DNA from: Sulfurovum sp.
Lineage (GTDB): Bacteria > Campylobacterota > Campylobacteria > Campylobacterales > Sulfurovaceae
Length of the DNA: 64,000 nucleotides
Direction: 5' to 3'
NCBI GenBank assembly: GCA_027049035.1
Contig: JALTVI010000066.1
Location: forward strand, 1 to 64,000
Shown: positions 49,739 through 58,695 of the stretch, piece after piece
Layout of the letters: each line of letters opens with the position of its first letter
Numbering within the stretch: the stretch's first letter is position 1
Position numbers and translations under genes: made by a program
Notes under the pieces: generated by a model
What the model was told of the DNA's origin: nothing
Seen by the model: the letters and a program-made list of their open reading frames with translations, nothing else
The model's database searches: none

Positions 49739-49939
49739 TCAGCGCTCACCCAACGGATTGTCGCTGCGCTTCTTCACTTTCTGTTCCTGCTCCTCGTCGA
49801 TATGCGGCTGACTGAACTCTACCTTTCCGTAGATGATACATCCCTTGCATCCGGGATCGCAGGGGTGGTTTAGTTTGATACACCAATCTTTGATATCGCC
49901 GTTCTTGCCCAGAAACTGACATCCCCATCCGCTTGCCAT
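49739..49939 (-). CDS. Small Cys-rich conserved protein
   Basis: A 66-residue protein with five cysteines: WGCQF, KDWCIKL, NHPCDPGCKGCII. The CxxxCxxC cluster suggests zinc or iron-sulfur binding. The C-terminus is charged. Unrecognised family. A hairpin repeat lies 25 bases upstream of the start codon, and a TAGGAGTAGCG-type ribosome site is present ahead of the ATG. Confidence 0.65.
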   Translation of the reverse strand: MASGWGCQFLGKNGDIKDWCIKLNHPCDPGCKGCIIYGKVEFSQPHIDEEQEQKVKKRSDNPLGER

Positions 49940-49964
49940 GCGCTACTCCTTACTTTTGTGAATT

Positions 49965-49987
49965 GGTGCGTGATTACGCACCCTACA
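49965..49987 (-). repeat. GTGCGTAATCACGCACC-type hairpin, copy 4 (perfect)
   Basis: Plus strand GGTGCGTGATTACGCACC is a perfect 7-bp stem with a 4-base loop, followed by CTACA. It lies ahead of the small Cys-rich gene in the shared orientation. Confidence 0.9.
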
Positions 49988-50022
49988 AGTTTCATTCTCT
50001 TCTCTTGATTATTGATTACCAA

Positions 50023-50177
50023 GGTTTCACTTGATGGCGACAAAGGTGCACCCAACCTGCAGGGCGGCACCTCCATGGCTGCGCTTCGCTCCGACCGTTT
50101 CGGTTCCGAAGCTATGAAAGAGAAGCAGTTCTCTTCCATTAAACGCTTCTCACCTGCCAGAGCCATCAAGTGAAACC
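50023..50177. repeat. MITE-like long hairpin, long copy
   Basis: Ends GGTTTCACTTGATGGC and GCCATCAAGTGAAACC are a perfect 16-bp inverted pair. The inner GACAAAGGTGCAC and CACCTGCCAGAGC also match the copy at 8115-8198. About 70 extra bases occupy the middle and carry their own small palindrome (CCGTTTCGG). The region 49940-50205 otherwise holds only the hairpin repeat; an open frame through it is not considered real. Confidence 0.85.
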
Positions 50178-50205
50178 GATTATTTTTCAATAAACGCTGT
50201 GACAA

Positions 50206-50487
50206 TCAATATCTGATTTCAAATCCGTCCGTCTCTATCTCGACATCGTCAATAATCTCATAGTCGATCTTCTCGACCTCACTCATGGGGGATCCCTCCT
50301 CGAGAATTTTCAGTACCTTGGGAAGCTCACTCTCCTCATCGGCAATGAACACTACTGTCTCCACTGTCCCATCATCGAGATTCCGCACATAGCCGTTGAA
50401 TCCTTCACGCATCAGTGCCTGGGAGACGAACTTGCGGTAAAAAACATGCTGCACACGTCCATATGAGATAAACCGGTACCACTCCAT
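50206..50487 (-). CDS. acyP: Acylphosphatase
   Basis: A 93-residue acylphosphatase, which hydrolyses acyl phosphates. The catalytic loop is YGRVQHVFYRKFVSQAL near 9-25, with the phosphate-binding Arg in YRKF, and NGYVRNLDDGTVETVVF supplies the catalytic Asn. The usual QGV is here QHV, a minor change in the loop. The start overlaps the stop of the gene upstream by one base. Confidence 0.9.
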   Translation of the reverse strand: MEWYRFISYGRVQHVFYRKFVSQALMREGFNGYVRNLDDGTVETVVFIADEESELPKVLKILEEGSPMSEVEKIDYEIIDDVEIETDGFEIRY

Positions 50488-50927
50488 TACGCGTTACACT
50501 CCTCTTTAAGTCCCTGAAGAAACTCGATGATACGCATCTGAAAAAGTCTCTCCTCTTCATCCTCTTCATCAATGCAGTCGTGCAACTCCATCAAAAGACC
50601 GATATCGATCTTCTGACAGAAGCGCTTCACCTCTTTGACCTCTTTAGCCACCTGCTGTACCAAATGTTCAAAATCAAGCCCGTTGTCGGTAACAATCTTG
50701 GTATGGAACTCCTTGACGGTATCGACCAGCAGTTCGGCACGCTCGTCATCATCGCTATAGATGCGGTGAGCAATCTCTTTGAGCTTCTGCTTCTCACATT
50801 CACTCATCTCCCCGTCTGAAGATACAATCAGTGTCAGCAGCTTGGCGCGAAACTCCAGCGAACTGTTATGATAAACCAGAAATTCGCGGAACATTTTCAT
50901 GAAACTGCGTTTGAGAGATTTGAACAT
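50487..50927 (-). CDS. TerB-like protein
   Basis: A 146-residue helical protein. FRAKLLTLIVSSDGEMSECEKQKLKEIAHRIY fits the TerB/DUF533 pattern, with an acidic metal-site-like SDGEMSE. A second repeat around FCQKIDIGLLMELHDCIDEEDEEERLF continues the pattern. It is the first gene ahead of acyP. Role unknown. Confidence 0.65.
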   Translation of the reverse strand: MFKSLKRSFMKMFREFLVYHNSSLEFRAKLLTLIVSSDGEMSECEKQKLKEIAHRIYSDDDERAELLVDTVKEFHTKIVTDNGLDFEHLVQQVAKEVKEVKRFCQKIDIGLLMELHDCIDEEDEEERLFQMRIIEFLQGLKEECNA

Positions 50928-51003
50928 AGGCTTCCTTGGTTGAAATTAACACTATTTTAACAAAAAAATACTATAGTTTGATAATTTTTTACCGGGGCAG
51001 CAT

Positions 51004-51792
51004 ATGAGCGACATGGACCTTCTTATTATTCTGAGTACCGCATTTCTTGGAAGTGTGGGACACTGTATCGGTATGTGTGGCGGCATTGTCGTTGCCTACA
51101 GTTCAAGCAAGATCGACCCGGCCTCACCATGGAGCCGTCAGACACTCTCTCACCTGGCTTACAACTTCGGACGCGTTACCACCTACACGATTCTGGGAGC
51201 GGTTTTCGGTCTTGTCGGCCAGGTCATCGCTTTTACCCCTACCACCAAAGGGGTGCTCTTTGTGCTTACGGGTCTGCTGATGCTGCTGGCGGGTGCTTCC
51301 CTGCTTGGCAACTTTAAATTCCTCAACTCGGCCGAGTTTGCCGTCTCCAAATACGGCTGGTTCCAAAAAGCCTTCAAAACGCTTATTCAGAGCCGCTCCA
51401 TCCCAAGTTTTTATATGCTGGGGATGCTAAACGGACTCATTCCCTGTGGTCTGGTCTACTCCTTTGCTATCTTTGCTGCAAGTACAGCAAGCCCGCTCTG
51501 GGGTGCCATAGTCATGGCAACGTTTGGTCTGGCGACCATCCCCGCGCTCTTCTTTCTCGGTACCATCACCAAGTTTCTACAGCGCGGCTCACTGCGCGGG
51601 ACAATGATGAAGCTGGCTGCGATGCTGGTCATCCTCTACGGACTCATGACCCTCTACAAAGGGTACAAGTTCATCGCACACCCGCAGCAGATGCAGCAGA
51701 TGATCGACAGTATGCAACAGGGAAGCGTCAAAAGCAAGCTGGAGGGCAAATGCGGCGGTACGATGAAGTGTGCTCCGGGAAAATGCGGATAG
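51004..51792 (+). CDS. DsbD_2/TauE-like membrane protein with C-terminal MKCxxGKC tail
   Basis: A 262-residue membrane protein with about six helices. AFLGSVGHCIGMCGGIVVAY near 12-31 is the hallmark of the DsbD_2 family (formerly labelled sulfite exporter or urease accessory), and NGLIPCGLVYSFAI carries a second cysteine. These proteins are linked to copper delivery to cytochrome oxidases. The C-terminus ends GGTMKCAPGKCG, the same motif found in CusB and the Cys-rich lipoprotein. Possibly a copper carrier; no oxidase gene is in the window. Confidence 0.85.
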   Translation: MSDMDLLIILSTAFLGSVGHCIGMCGGIVVAYSSSKIDPASPWSRQTLSHLAYNFGRVTTYTILGAVFGLVGQVIAFTPTTKGVLFVLTGLLMLLAGASLLGNFKFLNSAEFAVSKYGWFQKAFKTLIQSRSIPSFYMLGMLNGLIPCGLVYSFAIFAASTASPLWGAIVMATFGLATIPALFFLGTITKFLQRGSLRGTMMKLAAMLVILYGLMTLYKGYKFIAHPQQMQQMIDSMQQGSVKSKLEGKCGGTMKCAPGKCG

Positions 51793-51849
51793 GCTGACAG
51801 ATAACTGCCGCTAAGTGGCACTGCTGCCTGCTTACGCTATACTTTCGGT

Positions 51850-52947
51850 ATGAATTTTCACAAACAGTATGCCTACCCCCACTCCCCCATCCGCTTCGAT
51901 TTCAAACAGACCATAGAGCGTTTTTTTGTCGAAGAGATCCCGCTTTACCCTTTCACAGGAAAAGGCAATTACCTCATTTTAAAACTCAAAAAACGCGATA
52001 TGAGCACCCACAAACTGCTCAGCGTGCTTGCCAAAGCGACGGAGCTGAACGAACGGGATATCGGCTATGCCGGCCTCAAGGACAAGAGTGCCACGACCAT
52101 CCAGTACATCTCCATTCCCAAACAGGCGGAGAAACTGCTCAACAAAAATCTCACGACCGAACGGGTGGAGATTCTGGATCGCACCTACAACAAGGCACCG
52201 CTTAAAATAGGCCACCTCAAAGGCAACCGCTTCGAAATCGTGCTGCACAATGTAGCAAAGAAAGATGCGACCTTTTTCAACACCACTGCCAAGATGATGC
52301 AAAAAAAGGGGATACCCAACTACTACGGCTATCAGCGCTTCGGAGAAGACAGCAAAAGCTACGAACAGGGAAAAGAGATCGCCCATTCAGGAAAACGCCT
52401 CAAGGGCAGCCGCGAAAAACTGCTCGTTGCCGCCTACCAGAGCTACCTCTTCAACCGCTGGCTCGCTTCACGGGTGAAGCTCTCTGCCGTCATCGCTGCC
52501 GAGGGTACCGACAAGGCCTCCAAAACGCTTGGCTACCCCCAACCGCTGGTTGAAGTCCTGGCAAAGCAGCCGCAATTTTTCAAACTTTTTCTGGGGGATG
52601 TCATGATGGCCTACCCGCACGGCAAACCGACATTCGTTAACGATATGCTTCAGGCAGCTTCTCCCTTTGCTTCAGGCAAAACGGCTCCTACCGGACTGCT
52701 CTGCGGAGAGCGCGCCTTGCGCGCACGAAGCGATGCAAGGCACCTTGAAGAGCCCTTTGACGATAATGAGTTAAGGGCATTGAGAGGCGACAGGCGTTTT
52801 GCCTGGATATGGCCAAAAGAGGTTGAGACAAGCTACGATGAAAATACGAAGATGCTGCGTGTAGGCTTCTTTTTGCCAAAAGGCGCCTACGCAACAACCT
52901 TTCTTGAAGAGATAGGAAAGTTTCCGCTGCATAGAGGCAGCCTGTAG
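51850..52947 (+). CDS. truD: tRNA pseudouridine(13) synthase
   Basis: TruD modifies uridine 13 of tRNA-Glu. The catalytic aspartate lies in GYAGLKDKSATTIQYIS near 75, preceded by GNYLILKLKKRDMSTHKLL, and followed by PNYYGYQRFGEDSKSYEQGK. The 365-residue length and the C-terminal LRVGFFLPKGAYATTFLEEI fit. It converges on the small Cys-rich gene at 52949. Confidence 0.94.
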   Translation: MNFHKQYAYPHSPIRFDFKQTIERFFVEEIPLYPFTGKGNYLILKLKKRDMSTHKLLSVLAKATELNERDIGYAGLKDKSATTIQYISIPKQAEKLLNKNLTTERVEILDRTYNKAPLKIGHLKGNRFEIVLHNVAKKDATFFNTTAKMMQKKGIPNYYGYQRFGEDSKSYEQGKEIAHSGKRLKGSREKLLVAAYQSYLFNRWLASRVKLSAVIAAEGTDKASKTLGYPQPLVEVLAKQPQFFKLFLGDVMMAYPHGKPTFVNDMLQAASPFASGKTAPTGLLCGERALRARSDARHLEEPFDDNELRALRGDRRFAWIWPKEVETSYDENTKMLRVGFFLPKGAYATTFLEEIGKFPLHRGSL

Positions 52948-52948
52948 A

Positions 52949-53122
52949 CTACGACTCTTCCTTTTTTCGTGGTATGAATTTTCCGCAGCCCTTTTTTGGG
53001 GTACCGCCAAAGGTTTTTACCGATGCTGCCGTTTTATTGAGATAGATCTCCTTACGGTGGCAGTTTGGCCCCTCCACACACTCCATATTGTCACAGCCCA
53101 CATTTTCGGGTATTTGTGCCAT
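52949..53122 (-). CDS. Small Cys-rich protein (57 residues)
   Basis: A 57-residue frame with ATG start at 53122 and a GGAAATCAAATG context. It begins MAQIPENVGCDNMECVEGPN, contains CHRKEIYLNK and ends with GCGKFIPRKKEES. Four cysteines in a C-x4-C-x5-C pattern plus a later one suggest a metal site. Codon use and convergent packing against truD (one-base gap) support it as real. No family recognised. Confidence 0.65.
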   Translation of the reverse strand: MAQIPENVGCDNMECVEGPNCHRKEIYLNKTAASVKTFGGTPKKGCGKFIPRKKEES

Positions 53123-53227
53123 TTGATTTCCTTTTCATTTTTATAGTTTGGAATGATACATAAAAAAGTTAAACCGTTAGGGTAATTTTGCTATGATTTT
53201 CAAAACAAAAAGCAAGAAGGCAGCCCC

Positions 53228-54814
53228 ATCAAACCCTTTACACAAACCCGGCTCATTGTTGTTGTCTCCCTCTTTTTTGTACTTGTTGACAACTATACTT
53301 TTTTTAAAAATGTACTAAAAGTCTACCCCTTTGCAGAGAATGCGGGCTTTGTCCTCTCACTGGGAGTCGTTCTCTTTGCTTTGACGGTATTTTTCTTCAC
53401 ACTGTTCAGTTCCCGATGGACCACCAAACCGCTGCTCATTGTCGCCCTGCTTATCTCCTCGCTGACCAACTACTTTATGAACACCTACCATGTCATCATT
53501 GACGACAGTATGATACGAAATGCCGTGCAGACAGACTTTGCCGAATCAAGCGATCTGCTGACCCTCAAGCTTGTACTCTACTTCGTTTTTCTTGGTCTTC
53601 TTCCGGCCTATTTGGTCTACCGTACCAAGGTTGTCTACAGAAACTGGAAAAGTGAACTCTGGTCAAAAACAAAGACCATCCTTCTTGCACTTGCGATCAT
53701 TGCAGCATCTCTCTTTGCCTACAGTAAGTACTACACCTCTTTCTTCCGCGAGCACAAACCGCTGCGCTTCAGTGTCAATCCGCTTTACTGGATCTTTGCC
53801 AGCGGGAAATATGTCTACCTGACCTACAACAGCGGTCCGGTTATCGTAAAACCCATCGGTACCGATGCCGTTATCCCCGATCGCAAAGGGGCGCACAGAC
53901 TGATCATCATGGTCGTCGGTGAAGCGGCACGCGCCGACCATTTTTCACTTAACGGCTATAACAGAGAGACAAACCCGAAACTCAAACAAGAAGCTATCAT
54001 CAACCTCTCCAACACCTACTCCTGCGGTACCGCAACGGCAGAGTCGGTCCCATGTATGTTCTCTGTCTATCCAAGAAGCGAATACACCTACAAAAAGGGA
54101 ATCAGCACGGAGAATGTACTGGATGTACTCAAGCACACAGGCAAGGTTGCCCTGCTGTGGCGTGACAACAATTCAGACTCCAAAGGGGTTGCACTGCGCA
54201 TCCCCTACGAGAACTATAAAATTCCGGCACACAACACTGTCTGCACTGAAGGGGAATGCCGTGATGTCGGCATGCTCGTAGGACTGGACACGTTCATTGC
54301 CAAACACCCCGACAAAGACATCCTCATCGTCCTGCACCAAATGGGCAACCACGGACCTGCCTACTACAAACGCTACCCAAAAGCATATGAAAAATTCACA
54401 CCGGTTTGCGAAACGAACCAGCTGGAGTCATGCAGCCGCGAAGCCATCACCAACGCCTATGACAACGCCCTGCGCTACACCGACACGTTCCTGGCAAAAA
54501 CCATTGACTTTCTGAAAAAATATGAGGGGAAATACCAGACAGCGATGCTCTACATGTCGGACCACGGTGAAAGCCTCGGAGAGAACGGTCTTTATCTGCA
54601 CGGCCTGCCCTACTTTATGGCACCCGATGCCCAGAAACACATTGGTGCACTCTTCTGGTTTGGTCCTGCATTCAGACAAACCCCCGAAGTACAATCACTC
54701 CAAAAGTACAAAGAAGCACGCTTCAGCCACGACTATCTCTTCCATACGCTACTTGGACTTTTCGGTGTCCAGACAAAGGTTTATGACAAAAAGCTGGATA
54801 TGCTCGCACAGTAG
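53228..54814 (+). CDS. eptA: EptA-like lipid A phosphoethanolamine transferase with no standard start codon
   Basis: An inner-membrane enzyme that transfers phosphoethanolamine to lipid A and gives resistance to polymyxins. The 528-residue protein has five membrane helices in the first 180 residues and a periplasmic sulfatase-like domain with GEAARADHFSLNGYNRETNP, the nucleophile threonine in SCGTATAESVPCMFS, HQMGNHGPAYY and SDHGESLGENGLYLHG. The frame reads well back to IKPFTQTRLIVVVS, but there is no ATG, GTG or TTG before a TTG at 53381, which would cut the first helix. An ATC at 53228 has an AGAAGG ribosome site seven bases ahead. Either a rare ATC start or a base change. Confidence 0.85.
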   Translation: MKPFTQTRLIVVVSLFFVLVDNYTFFKNVLKVYPFAENAGFVLSLGVVLFALTVFFFTLFSSRWTTKPLLIVALLISSLTNYFMNTYHVIIDDSMIRNAVQTDFAESSDLLTLKLVLYFVFLGLLPAYLVYRTKVVYRNWKSELWSKTKTILLALAIIAASLFAYSKYYTSFFREHKPLRFSVNPLYWIFASGKYVYLTYNSGPVIVKPIGTDAVIPDRKGAHRLIIMVVGEAARADHFSLNGYNRETNPKLKQEAIINLSNTYSCGTATAESVPCMFSVYPRSEYTYKKGISTENVLDVLKHTGKVALLWRDNNSDSKGVALRIPYENYKIPAHNTVCTEGECRDVGMLVGLDTFIAKHPDKDILIVLHQMGNHGPAYYKRYPKAYEKFTPVCETNQLESCSREAITNAYDNALRYTDTFLAKTIDFLKKYEGKYQTAMLYMSDHGESLGENGLYLHGLPYFMAPDAQKHIGALFWFGPAFRQTPEVQSLQKYKEARFSHDYLFHTLLGLFGVQTKVYDKKLDMLAQ

Positions 54815-56170
54815 CTACTTGCGCTTTTTGCCCCGGCTGTTCTGTTTCTCCGTCTTCCTGGAAGCATCCAGGATCTTGAATCCGTCACGTTTGGTCGTCT
54901 TACGCTTCTTCCCTTTCTTGTTCAGTGGGGAAGATGCACCCTTCTTGCTATCTGGTTTAGGCGTGCGTCTGCGCCGCTGCGGAGGCTGCATGAGGTAGCC
55001 TCTGGACTTGACATCTTTGGGGGCGTAGTCGGGCAGAATCACCTCTTTTATCTTGCTGCCAAGCACCTTTTGCAGGTCTTTGAGCTGCTCTATCTCCTCA
55101 GGGCTTACCAGCGTCATGGCAATGCCCTCTTTCCCCGCCCTGCCGGTACGCCCCACACGGTGAATAAAGTCATGTTTGACATGGGGGATGTCATAATTGA
55201 TGACCACATCCAGATCCGATATATCCAGCCCCCTTGCGGCAATATCCGTTGCCACAAGAATCTGATACTCCCCCTCCCTGAAGGCACGCAGCGCCTTTCT
55301 GCGCTCCTGGTGCATCCGCTCTCCATGCAAGATACCCACCTTGTAGTCCCACGCTCTCAGTGCTTCGGCCACACCGTCGGCCAGCTCTTTTTTACGCACA
55401 AAAACAAGTACGCGTTTGAGGTTCTCAGAAGAGATGAGCCAGGCAAGCAGTGCACTCTTTTTGCTTTTGACCACCGGGTAGAGCATCTGCGTCACACTGT
55501 CGGCAATCTTGCCCGGCGGGTCCAGCTCAATGCGCCGCAGTGCTTTGATGTGTGCCTTGGCCAGTTTGACCACCCTTGGTGTAATGGTTGCGGAGACGAT
55601 CACCTTTTGCGAACGCTCCGTCATCATACCAAATATCTTTTCAAGGTAGGAAACAAACCCCATATCGAACATCATATCGGCTTCATCAACAACCAGGTGC
55701 TTGAGTCCCTTTACATCAATATGGCGTGCTTCAATATGTTCCAGTGCACGTTGGGGGGTAGCAATGACTACATCCACCCCCTGCTCCAGCTTTCTGCTCT
55801 CCTCATTTCGCTTGCCGCCGCCTTGCAGCAGCACACTGCGAAACCCAAGTTTTCGCACAAAGGGCATACTCACTTCGAAAATCTGCTGTGCCAGCTCTTT
55901 TGTCGGAGAGAGGATGAAGAGTCGCGGATAGTGGTTGGTCACAGGCAGGGCATCAGGGTTCATCTGCTGCAGGGCAGGCAGCAGAAATGCGAGCGTCTTG
56001 CCGCTGCCAGTCTGTGCAGAAGCAACAGCGCTTGTACCCGCAAGGAGCACCGGGATGAGCCGCTGCTGTACAGGCGTAGGTGTTTCGTACCCCTGCCTCT
56101 CCAGTACCTGCAGCAGTGCAGTGTTAAGCTTCAGTCCGCCAAAGCTTCGTTTGTTGCCCTTCTCTTCCAC
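54815..56170 (-). CDS. DEAD-box RNA helicase (RhlE-like)
   Basis: An ATP-dependent RNA helicase of 451 residues. Motifs in order: Q motif YETPTPVQQRLIP, Walker A ASAQTGSGKTLAF, PTKELAQQI, TPQRALEHIE, VDEADMMFDMGF, VSATITPR, and HRVGRTGRAGKEG. The C-terminal tail from about 385 is strongly basic (QRRRRTPKPDSKKG, GKKRKTTKRD) and likely binds RNA. It converges head to head in stop codons with EptA. Confidence 0.92.
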   Translation of the reverse strand: MEEKGNKRSFGGLKLNTALLQVLERQGYETPTPVQQRLIPVLLAGTSAVASAQTGSGKTLAFLLPALQQMNPDALPVTNHYPRLFILSPTKELAQQIFEVSMPFVRKLGFRSVLLQGGGKRNEESRKLEQGVDVVIATPQRALEHIEARHIDVKGLKHLVVDEADMMFDMGFVSYLEKIFGMMTERSQKVIVSATITPRVVKLAKAHIKALRRIELDPPGKIADSVTQMLYPVVKSKKSALLAWLISSENLKRVLVFVRKKELADGVAEALRAWDYKVGILHGERMHQERRKALRAFREGEYQILVATDIAARGLDISDLDVVINYDIPHVKHDFIHRVGRTGRAGKEGIAMTLVSPEEIEQLKDLQKVLGSKIKEVILPDYAPKDVKSRGYLMQPPQRRRRTPKPDSKKGASSPLNKKGKKRKTTKRDGFKILDASRKTEKQNSRGKKRK

Positions 56171-56254
56171 ATATGCCCCTTCTTGATTTCATTGCACCAT
56201 TTTAGCTGAATTGGGGTTACAGATGCAATACTGTCTGCCCTTTCCAAAAAATGC

Positions 56255-56260
56255 TATAAT
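56255..56260 (+). promoter_or_regulatory. Consensus -10 box upstream of the DUF3617 gene
   Basis: TATAAT at 56255-56260, about 28 bases before the ATG at 56288. The -35 region is weak (TGTCTG). Confidence 0.5.
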
Positions 56261-56287
56261 AGGACAGGAAATCATAAAGGAGTACCT

Positions 56288-56722
56288 ATGAAAAATCGAT
56301 TCAAAATAACACGTATTATGGCAGCGCTGCTGGTGAGCGGTGGTATCGGATATGCAGATGTCAACATGCAGGAAGGGCTGTGGGAGACCGTTTCGACAAT
56401 GGAAATGACAGGTATGCCGATGCCGATGTCCATGCCCCCTATGACTTATCGGCAGTGCATTACAAAAAAGGAACTTATTCCAAAACAGAAAAAAGAGGAA
56501 GAGCAAAATTGCAAAATTACAAAGCAGGAAACCGATGGGGATACCGTCAAGTGGGAAATTATCTGCAGCGGAGAGGGTGCAATGAAAGGGAAAGGAGAGA
56601 TCACCTACCGCGGCAAGACATTTGAAGGTACTATTATTACCGAAGTGAACAATCCGGAAATGGGTACGATGAAAATGACCACCCACCTTAAAGGCCAGTA
56701 TATCGGTGAGTGTAAAAAGTAG
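56288..56722 (+). CDS. DUF3617-family periplasmic protein
   Basis: A 144-residue protein with a signal-type N-terminus (KITRIMAALLVSGGIGYA) and the DUF3617 core QEGLWETVSTMEMTG, then YRQCITKKELIPKQ, CKITKQETDGDTVKWEIIC and GKGEITYRGKTFEG. Methionine-rich MTGMPMPMSMPPM sits near 40. Function unknown. It is followed by the PPK2 gene after 17 bases. Confidence 0.85.
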   Translation: MKNRFKITRIMAALLVSGGIGYADVNMQEGLWETVSTMEMTGMPMPMSMPPMTYRQCITKKELIPKQKKEEEQNCKITKQETDGDTVKWEIICSGEGAMKGKGEITYRGKTFEGTIITEVNNPEMGTMKMTTHLKGQYIGECKK

Positions 56723-56739
56723 AAAAGGTAATCAGTACA

Positions 56740-57617
56740 ATGAGAACTGAAAAGATTATTGAGAAGTGTATCGATCGTTGCAAAAAAGAAGCAGAACGGA
56801 TCGCACAAGGCAAAAAACCGAGACTACCCGTCTGGAAAAAGAGAAGCACACTCGAATATGAGAAAGAGCTCGAACTCTTACAAAGAGAGCTGCTGAAACT
56901 GCAGAACCATGTCAAAGAGACAGGGATGAAACTGCTTATCATCTTCGAGGGACGTGACGCAGCAGGCAAAGGAGGGACCATCAAGCGGATCATGGAGCAT
57001 ATGAATCCAAGAGGTACACGGGTCGTTGCCCTCAACAAACCTTCAGATGTCGAAAAGACACAGTGGTACTTCCAGCGCTACACTGCCCACTTGCCAAGCG
57101 GCGGGGAGATCGTACTCTTTGACAGAAGCTGGTACAACCGTGCCGGTGTCGAACCGGTCATGGGATTTTGCACCGAAGCCGAACACTCGCGCTTCCTTCA
57201 CGAAGTGCCTTCTACGAAGAGATGCAGGTGGGCTCGGGTACCCGTCTGATCAAATTCTACCTCTCGGTCTCCAAAGAGGAGCAAGCCAAACGGTTCGAAG
57301 AGCGCCGCACCAACCCACTAAAACACTACAAGATTTCACCGGTCGATGAAAAGGCACAGGAGCTGTGGGACAAATACACCATCGCCAACTACTCGATGCT
57401 GCTGGCATCCCACACAAAAAGTGCGCCATGGACCATTGTCGACTCCAACTCCAAGAAAAAAGCGCGCATCAATGTCATCAAACACATTCTCTCAACAATC
57501 GATTATGAGGGAAAATCCGATGCTGTTGATCTGACACCCGATCCTGAGATACTCTACGACGGTGCAGCAGAGATCCGCCGCCTTGAAAAGATCATTTCAG
57601 AAGAGATGGAAGACTAA
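56740..57617 (+). pseudogene. ppk2: PPK2-family polyphosphate kinase, frameshifted
   Basis: PPK2 enzymes transfer phosphate between polyphosphate and nucleotides. The first frame (56740-57249) has the Walker A IIFEGRDAAGKGGTIKRI, MNPRGTRVVALNKPSD and DRSWYNRAGVEPVMGF, then breaks near 57207. The rest is in another frame to 57617 (FYEEMQVGSGTRLIKFYLSV, FEERRTNPLKHYKISPVDE). The transition, HEVP in one frame to FYEEM in the next, needs one extra base, so one base is missing. All motifs on both sides are intact, which suggests a recent mutation or a sequencing error. Intact length would be near 292. Confidence 0.85.
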
Positions 57618-57625
57618 ACGTTTCT

Positions 57626-58678
57626 TTAGTGAAGGTTCAGGTCTTTCTCCTGGCGTTTGCGCTGCAGACGCATCTTCAGCTTGGCAAGCTCCCGCATATC
57701 CACATGTGCATCACTCTCGTCAACAATCTCGACACCAAGGATCGTCTCGACACAGTCTTCAAGTGTGACGATACCCTCTACCTGGTCATATTTATCCAGT
57801 ACCAGGAACATATGCTCCTTCTTCTCAATGAAGAGGTCAAGCGCCCATGAAACCGGCACCTGCTCGTTGATACGATAGATATCTTTCTGAATGGTTTTCA
57901 GTGTCACACTGTCATCTTTGAGTGCCTGAGCAAAGAGCTGTTTGGTAAGAATCATTCCCGTCACATTTTCAATATTACCGTCAAAAACCGGAATACGCGA
58001 ATACTTGAAAATATCCGCTTCGTTCTTGACAATATCTGCAATGGTACGGTTTCCTTCCAGCGCAAAAACGACGCTTCTTGGCGTAAGAATATCATGTACT
58101 TTAATATCGTCCAGTTTGAGGATGTTTTCGATAATATCAGACTCCTGCTCGTCAAGCACCCCTTCATCTTCACTCAAAAGCGCGCTTTCAAGCAGCTCCT
58201 CTTTGCTCAAACTGTGCCCTTCATCTCCCTTTTTGATACGATTAGTCACAAAAAGCGTCATCAGAATGACCGGATAGGTAAACCAGATGAAGAAACGGAT
58301 AATGTAGGCTGCCAGCGGTGCCAGCTGCTTCCAGAAGGTTGCACCGATGGTTTTTGGAATGATCTCTCCGAAGAAGAGAATGGCAAAGGTCAGTACCGCG
58401 GAGACCCAGAAGAGCGCCCCCGAACCGAATACACGTTCCGCCTGTGCACCAACGGCTGCAGCACCAACCGTATTGGCAACGGTGTTCAGAATAAGAATAG
58501 AGGCTATCGATTTGTTGATGTTCTGCTTGTGCTGTTTAAGCAGTGTACCCGCCTTAGGCTTCTCTTTCTCCATCAGCGAAATAAACGGCATTGTGACAGA
58601 GAGCAGGACCGATTCGAGTACCGAACAGACAAAGGAGACAATCACCGCTCCAAGAAAATAGATAACTAACAAGTCCAT
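57626..58678 (-). CDS. CNNM/HlyC-CorC-like magnesium or cobalt transporter
   Basis: A 350-residue protein with a DUF21 membrane domain (about 1-165) and two CBS modules (ILTPRSVVFALEGN, and DIYRINEQVPVSWALDLFIEKKEHMFLVL). It ends RMRLQRKRQEKDL without the CorC_HlyC domain common in longer members. CNNM proteins export Mg or regulate its transport. It lies 17 bases downstream of mgtE, in the same direction, so the two likely work together. Confidence 0.9.
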   Translation of the reverse strand: MDLLVIYFLGAVIVSFVCSVLESVLLSVTMPFISLMEKEKPKAGTLLKQHKQNINKSIASILILNTVANTVGAAAVGAQAERVFGSGALFWVSAVLTFAILFFGEIIPKTIGATFWKQLAPLAAYIIRFFIWFTYPVILMTLFVTNRIKKGDEGHSLSKEELLESALLSEDEGVLDEQESDIIENILKLDDIKVHDILTPRSVVFALEGNRTIADIVKNEADIFKYSRIPVFDGNIENVTGMILTKQLFAQALKDDSVTLKTIQKDIYRINEQVPVSWALDLFIEKKEHMFLVLDKYDQVEGIVTLEDCVETILGVEIVDESDAHVDMRELAKLKMRLQRKRQEKDLNLH

Positions 58679-58695
58679 AATCTTTTATGATCCTT

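Noticed and set aside
49870-50205. 111-codon open frame on the minus strand
   Set aside because: It runs through the MITE-like hairpin, the hairpin repeat and the small Cys-rich gene. No plausible protein features.
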